A stretch of 64,000 nucleotides of DNA from the NCBI GenBank assembly GCA_049889395.1, contig JBMHDM010000011.1, forward strand, positions 90,235 through 154,234, given 5' to 3'. Below, piece by piece: positions 61,013 through 64,000 of the stretch (the stretch's first letter is position 1; every line of letters begins with the position of its first letter). The translations under genes and the position numbers were made by a program. Below the pieces are notes generated by a model. It was given only the letters and a program-made list of their open reading frames with translations. It was not told where the DNA came from and searched no databases. The stretch comes from UBA3537 sp049889395. GTDB lineage: Bacteria > Bacteroidota > Bacteroidia > Flavobacteriales > Flavobacteriaceae.

Positions 61013-63376
61013 TTAGTTTTCGGTTTGTGCTTTAGCTCTTTTAGAACGCTGCATGGGATTTTCTCTGTTTGGATAATTGTTTTTGTAAAGTTCAAAACGT
61101 GTTGGTTCTGCTCTTGGTGGCCAATAGTTATTGTTTCTATCGACATCGGCAGTTTCAAGAAAGGGGTCTAAAGTGACTCTGACTACTTCTTTTTTTAGAA
61201 TAAATACTTTACTAATTGTTTGATCATTTTGTTTCCAGATTTCAGCAGGAATTCGTTGTACTTGTTTAGTACCATCAACATATTCAAATTCTAAAATTAT
61301 TGGCATTACTAAACCACCGTGGTTTGTAAATTTCAATTCATAGTAATTAAAATCGGTTTCTAATAAGGACTTCTCGTCTTCATCTAAGGTGTTCAAGTAT
61401 CGCGCATAGTCCTTTTTGTCAAGAATGGTGGTTTGCAGCGGGTCATAGGTAGTGTAGAAATCAATTGCTTTATCGTCAATTTCAGTAATAGTTTTTTTAA
61501 TTGAAGCTTGATTTTTTACATCCCCAATGTAGGTACTTTCTTTGATTTGTTTGTCTTTGGCGATAGGATTTTCTATTTCGGGATTTCTTGTGTTGATTTT
61601 AAACCAATTGACCTGATCTAATGAAATATCAACATGATCGTTGGTGTAAAACCATCCTCGCCAGAACCAGTCTAAGTCAACTGCACTCGCATCCTCCATG
61701 GTTCGGAAAAAATCGGCAGGTGTAGGGTGTTTAAATGCCCATCTTTCAGAGTAGGTTTTGAAAGCGTAATCGAATAACTCACGACCCATTACCGTTTCTC
61801 TCAAAATATTTAGGGCTGTTGCGGGTTTTCCGTAAGCATTGTTTCCAAATTGTAATATAGATTCAGAATTGGTCATTATGGGAGAAATCCCATTTTTATC
61901 ACCTTTCATGTAATTGACAATATTAGTTGGTGGGCCTCTTCGGGAAGGATAGTTTCGTTCAAACTCTTGTTCTGTTAAGTATTGAACAAAAGTATTTAAT
62001 CCTTCGTCCATCCAAGTCCATTGACGTTCATCAGAGTTGATAATCATGGGGAAAAAGTTGTGACCAACCTCATGAATAATCACCCCAATCATTCCATATT
62101 TGGTGCGTTGACTATAGGTTCCATCTTTTTCTGGTCTACCATAGTTAAAACATATCATGGGGTATTCCATACCAATTTGTTTGGTATGAACAGAGGTTGC
62201 TTGCGGGTAAATATAATCTGTAGTGTATTTGGAATATACTTTTAGGGTATGCGCTACTACACGGGTAGAGTATTGCTCCCAAAGCGGGTTGCCCTCTTTG
62301 GGGTAATAACTGTAAGCCATAACGGTTTTTCCTGAAACATCAACAGCCATAGCATCCCAAATAAACTTTCTGGAGCTGGCCCAGCCAAAATCACGAACAT
62401 TTTTGGCCTCAAAAGACCATGTCTTAGTACTTTTACTTTTTTCTTTTTCGTTTTGTTCGGCTTCGTTTTGGGTCACTATAATGATTGGTTTATCAAAGCT
62501 TCTTTTGGATTCGTTCCATCGTTTACTTTGCTCATCTGTCAATACAACAGATGAATTTTTCAATTCTCCGGTTGCGGCAACAATATGATCTGCAGGGACA
62601 GTAATATTAACTTCATAGTCTCCAAAGGGTAAAGTAAATTCTCCACGCCCCAAAAATTGCTTATTTTGCCAACCTTCAACCTCGTTGTAAACAGCCATTC
62701 TGGGGAAAAACTGCGCAATGGTGTAGATGGCATTGCCTTCATCTTCAAAATATTCGTAACCGCTTCGACCTCCAATTTTCATACGGTCATTGATATTATA
62801 CCAATATTTTATTTTGAATGAGAATGTTTTACCCTGACGTAAGGGTGAGGGGAGATTAATTCGCATCATTGTACCGTTGATGGTGTAGGAAAGCGCCTCA
62901 CCACGTGTATTAGTCACTTTTTCTAATTTAAATCCCCCATCAAAATTGGCTATATCATGCATACGTTTCAGCGCGCCAAAACTCATTCTGTTATCCATAT
63001 TATTGGTACTAGCCAGTTGTCCTTGTGAGTTTTTGGCTCTCACATTTTGATCTAGTTGTACCCAAAGATATTCTAAAGCATCCGGAGAATTATTGGTGTA
63101 GGTTATGGTTTCATTTCCAGAAATGACATGGTTATTTTCATCTAGGTGAACATTAATTACATAATCTGCTTTTTGTTGATAATATTCATGGCCGGGTGCA
63201 CCACTTGCCGTTCTATAGACGTTGGGGGTGGGTAATTCCTCGTACAATTGCTTAAACTTACTATTGTTGGTATTCTCTTGAGCCAGCCCAAAATATGCTG
63301 TTAAAATTGATAGAATGATTGAATTTATTTTGTAGTTAGACAAAAATTTTAACAGTAGTAATTGTGGTTTTTTCAT
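61013..63376 (-). CDS. M1-family metallopeptidase
   Basis: The 787-residue zinc protease has a hydrophobic leader (LKFLSNYKINSIILSILTAYFGLAQ), a beta-rich N-domain and the zinc motif VIIHEVGHNFFPMI with a second Glu in WTWMDEGLNTFVQYL. The usual GAMEN substrate motif is replaced by GMEYPMICF, as in a Bacteroidota subgroup of M1 proteins. It is likely exported. Confidence 0.92.
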   Translation of the reverse strand: MKKPQLLLLKFLSNYKINSIILSILTAYFGLAQENTNNSKFKQLYEELPTPNVYRTASGAPGHEYYQQKADYVINVHLDENNHVISGNETITYTNNSPDALEYLWVQLDQNVRAKNSQGQLASTNNMDNRMSFGALKRMHDIANFDGGFKLEKVTNTRGEALSYTINGTMMRINLPSPLRQGKTFSFKIKYWYNINDRMKIGGRSGYEYFEDEGNAIYTIAQFFPRMAVYNEVEGWQNKQFLGRGEFTLPFGDYEVNITVPADHIVAATGELKNSSVVLTDEQSKRWNESKRSFDKPIIIVTQNEAEQNEKEKSKSTKTWSFEAKNVRDFGWASSRKFIWDAMAVDVSGKTVMAYSYYPKEGNPLWEQYSTRVVAHTLKVYSKYTTDYIYPQATSVHTKQIGMEYPMICFNYGRPEKDGTYSQRTKYGMIGVIIHEVGHNFFPMIINSDERQWTWMDEGLNTFVQYLTEQEFERNYPSRRGPPTNIVNYMKGDKNGISPIMTNSESILQFGNNAYGKPATALNILRETVMGRELFDYAFKTYSERWAFKHPTPADFFRTMEDASAVDLDWFWRGWFYTNDHVDISLDQVNWFKINTRNPEIENPIAKDKQIKESTYIGDVKNQASIKKTITEIDDKAIDFYTTYDPLQTTILDKKDYARYLNTLDEDEKSLLETDFNYYELKFTNHGGLVMPIILEFEYVDGTKQVQRIPAEIWKQNDQTISKVFILKKEVVRVTLDPFLETADVDRNNNYWPPRAEPTRFELYKNNYPNRENPMQRSKRAKAQTEN

Positions 63377-63417
63377 TTTGTATTGTTTTTTCGACAGCAG
63401 TTGAAATTTGAATTGTA

Positions 63418-63425
63418 CAAATATA
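63418..63425 (-). promoter_or_regulatory. -7 element of the M1 peptidase gene
   Basis: The minus-strand TATATTTG is an exact TAnnTTTG match, 41 bases before the ATG at 63376. Confidence 0.5.
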
Positions 63426-63514
63426 AAGCCACGTGTTTTAACTATGACTTCATATTTATTTTTAAAAATAAGATGCTAATTTAAGCATTAATGCCCAAAG
63501 ACTCAGGAAATAAT

Positions 63515-64000
63515 TTAATCCGTATTCAATAAATTATTTATTGTTTTGGAAAACTCTTCAAAACTATATCGATCTCTATTATTTTTTCCGACATATCGAA
63601 ATAACTCTGTACCACTCTGATCTAAAAGGATCAAAGCGGGGTAGTGTACTGTTTGACCATGAAAATTATAACCATTTGGAATATCAAATTGTTTAGCCAA
63701 TCTTGAATTTGTATCCCTGTAAATAGGATAGGGATCAGAATCTGTATTGATTAGTTTGTTGGCCCATTGTTGGATCTCTTGGTTGGAGTCTGGCTTGATA
63801 AAGATATGAACAACTTCAGGAAAATTAGCCGCATTTTCAATGTATTCTGCAGTATGTCGAATGCAGTAGGGGCATTCGGTTTTTAATAAAAAGTGTAGGG
63901 CTACAAATTGGCCTTTATGGTCGCTTAATTTAAACTGGCTATCTGTCGTCGCTGATTGTAATGAGAAATCCTCAACCCTTTGGGCTTGTGTTGTGGCTAT
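63515..64000 (-). CDS. Thioredoxin-fold protein, AhpC/TSA or TlpA type (N-terminus cut by window edge)
   Basis: About 161 residues can be read from the window edge to the TAA at 63515. They start IATTQAQRVEDFSLQSA, which looks like the end of a signal peptide and the start of a mature exported domain. The active-site region is FLLKTECPYCIRHTAEY, with a CPYC pair. The rest has FIKPDSNQEIQQWANK and YPALILLDQSGTELFRYVG, as in thioredoxin-like folds. Peroxiredoxin-like or thiol-disulfide exchange are both possible. Confidence 0.8.
   Translation of the reverse strand: MATTQAQRVEDFSLQSATTDSQFKLSDHKGQFVALHFLLKTECPYCIRHTAEYIENAANFPEVVHIFIKPDSNQEIQQWANKLINTDSDPYPIYRDTNSRLAKQFDIPNGYNFHGQTVHYPALILLDQSGTELFRYVGKNNRDRYSFEEFSKTINNLLNTD

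Overview
The window is AT-rich chromosomal DNA of a marine member of the Flavobacteriaceae (Bacteroidota). The support is the Bacteroidota -7 promoter element (TAnnTTTG) before many genes, the rpsF-rpsR-rplI order without ssb, Oar-type TonB receptors, the YqgE-fmt-recQ-murA neighbourhood, a proteorhodopsin paired with a Blh-type retinal-forming dioxygenase, and a menaquinone operon. The genus cannot be fixed from sequence alone. No stretch longer than 300 bases lacks a gene.

Layout. 1-3613: end of nadC, a YihY/BrkB membrane protein and priA. 3610-5606: a LytTR regulator facing the rpsF-rpsR-rplI operon. 5832-8981: an Oar-like TonB receptor. 9046-18916: housekeeping genes (hisS, tRNA-Met, class IV aminotransferase, yqgE, fmt, recQ, murA). 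18929-29835: a compact minus-strand light-response array with three photolyase/cryptochrome paralogues, folE, a redox/stress set, an ABC1 kinase and a TetR regulator. It forms two transcription units. Each starts with the same 24-bp motif (23/24 identical) placed exactly 24 bp from a -7 element.

29965-39246: a comM/yifB gene split by a 7,757-bp integrated element (30803-38559). A large serine recombinase lies just inside the left end. The two ends share the core GATGT and rebuild a symmetric 48-bp attP. The cargo is a small secreted protein and two BspA/DUF285-repeat lipoproteins. The right half has a minimal tyrosine recombinase, phage-like small proteins, two ribbon-helix-helix-like proteins and a 120-aa stand-alone HUH (Rep-like) endonuclease. 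No conjugation or virion genes are visible. Both comM halves also carry point lesions, so comM is a pseudogene. This is the best candidate for an undescribed system.

39358-44300: aldehyde dehydrogenase, RluA, panB and dnaK, the last with a sigma-54-like promoter. 44354-46072: divergent blh and proteorhodopsin; the opsin promoter carries two palindromes. 46199-55636: menaquinone genes (hotdog thioesterase, menF, menD, menB, menA, menC, menE) with a DUF2853-like protein, a CvfB-like RNA-binding protein and a CPBP protease interspersed. 55616-64000: acyl-CoA carboxylase beta subunit, pirin, TonB receptor, DUF6702-like protein, M1 peptidase and a partial thioredoxin-like protein.

The light theme (proteorhodopsin, retinal synthesis, three photolyases, folE as a possible source of pterin/folate antenna, peroxide and flavin enzymes) suggests a sunlit-water organism that both uses light and defends against it.
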